Below are positions 63,594 through 64,000 of a stretch of DNA of 64,000 nt, one piece after another. This stretch comes from Flavobacterium sp. W4I14. Lineage in GTDB: Bacteria; Bacteroidota; Bacteroidia; Sphingobacteriales; Sphingobacteriaceae. Below the pieces are notes generated by a model. It saw only the letters and a program-made list of their open reading frames with translations. It was not told where the DNA came from and did no database searches. Numbering within the stretch: position 1 is the stretch's first letter; each line of letters starts with the position of its first letter. The position numbers were made by a program, and so were the translations under genes. The stretch is from the NCBI GenBank assembly GCA_030817875.1, contig JAUSZU010000001.1:1240001-1304000 (forward strand), written 5' to 3'.

Positions 63594-64000
63594 CTTGGTT
63601 TTCGCCACGGAAACACAGAAGTCACGGAATTTATAGTGGTCGGTGTTTCACCGACCACTGCGAGGATTTATTACCTAACATATTTCGGTCGGTGAGAGAC
63701 CGACCGATAAGGAAATCTCCTCAGATTATCGTCATTGTGAGAAGGCTTTTCAGCCGGCGAAGCAATCTTACAACGCTCGCTACTAGCGTACGCATTAAGA
63801 TTGCTTCGTTCCTTGCAAGGATGATTTTTCTTCCACAACCCCGGTTAAATAAACCTTATTGTAGCGGCTATCCTTTTTGTTGCAAGACTATAATCGTTTA
63901 TGCAATTGATTCTCAAAAAGATAGAAGCGGAAAGAAGGACTGCCTAAACCGAAGAGCGCTGCGCCTGCTTTCTAAAACGGTACGTTATGCATAATTATTC
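63594..64000. repeat. Repeat-rich spacer at the right edge
   Basis: No credible gene. GTGGTCGGTGTTTCACCGACCAC forms a hairpin near 63635-63657, as does a related GGTCGGTGAGAGACCGACC near 63687-63705; similar GGTCGGTGA-type boxes occur at 50-72. Family B boxes TAAATAAACCTTATTG (63846) and AGCGGAAAGAAGGACT (63926) match those at 18084 and 18134. An AAGATTGCTTCG / CGAAGCAATCTT inverted pair lies at about 63758-63811. The frame open from 63692 is repeat-derived. Confidence 0.6.

Noticed and set aside
63692..63994. 100-codon plus-strand frame at the right edge
   Set aside because: It is made of several spacer repeats (family B boxes and inverted pairs) and has no protein-like pattern.

Overview
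The window looks like chromosomal DNA from a Bacteroidota bacterium of the Sphingobacteriaceae, most likely Pedobacter or a close relative. The support is AT-rich DNA, promoters of the TTTG-N19-TAnnTTTG type with no clear Shine-Dalgarno sequences, SusC/SusD-like genes with an ECF sigma/FecR pair, a type IX secretion (CHU_C) C-terminal domain, and intergenic repeats in the style of this group. The genus is inferred from overall protein character, not from a marker gene.

Layout. 0-6 kb: rplU-rpmA, a Gly-rich secreted protein, a polyprenyl synthase and rnr. 6-12 kb: a coupled set (PolB-like exonuclease, double-ATPase ABC protein, sialidase-like protein), then DUF1579, DUF72 and a small membrane protein. 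12-20 kb: an arginine-centred stretch (speA, a CtlX-type hydrolase, arginine deiminase, argS) with phnA and unusually repeat-rich spacers. 20-27 kb: TSUP transporter, a 1153-residue T9SS-type adhesin-like protein, an AI-2E family permease and mnmE.

27.2-35.8 kb is an accessory region that starts directly at the 3' end of mnmE. It has a zinc-ribbon/HTH protein and a tyrosine recombinase, then a three-gene minus-strand cassette (two small acidic proteins around a DJ-1/PfpI protein) lying between two copies of a ~224-bp direct repeat. Each repeat copy ends in the start of a RadC-like gene. The second radC start runs straight into a C39-type peptide exporter gene (PCAT) that has lost its 5' part, followed by an apparently intact HlyD adaptor, small ORFs, a perfect 24-bp inverted repeat, a fragment of an AAA ATPase and the ends of a gutted insertion sequence. 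It reads as a decayed, rearranged integrative element fused to the remains of a peptide export locus.

35.8-48.6 kb: TonB-receptor-like barrel, KOW protein, GH2 beta-galactosidase, D-lactate dehydrogenase family, map, Crp and AraC regulators, an Hc1-like protein, a LytTR regulator, a cold-shock-like protein and a frameshifted DUF1772 gene. 48.9-63.6 kb: one long plus-strand locus of ECF sigma, FecR, SusC (with STN domain), SusD, DUF4843 lipoprotein, PKD-like lipoprotein, TlpA-like thioredoxin, a ThuA-like/DsbD-N fusion, a second TlpA-like protein and a double HtrA-like protease with PDZ. These look like one regulated uptake and envelope-processing system with a thiol-redox component; its substrate cannot be read from the sequence.

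The spacers hold short-period tandem repeats: heptamers related to GGACTAT and octamers related to GTTCATTG. Several overlap gene ends and supply stop codons, and one heptamer run lies inside argS. No rRNA, tRNA or CRISPR array was recognised.
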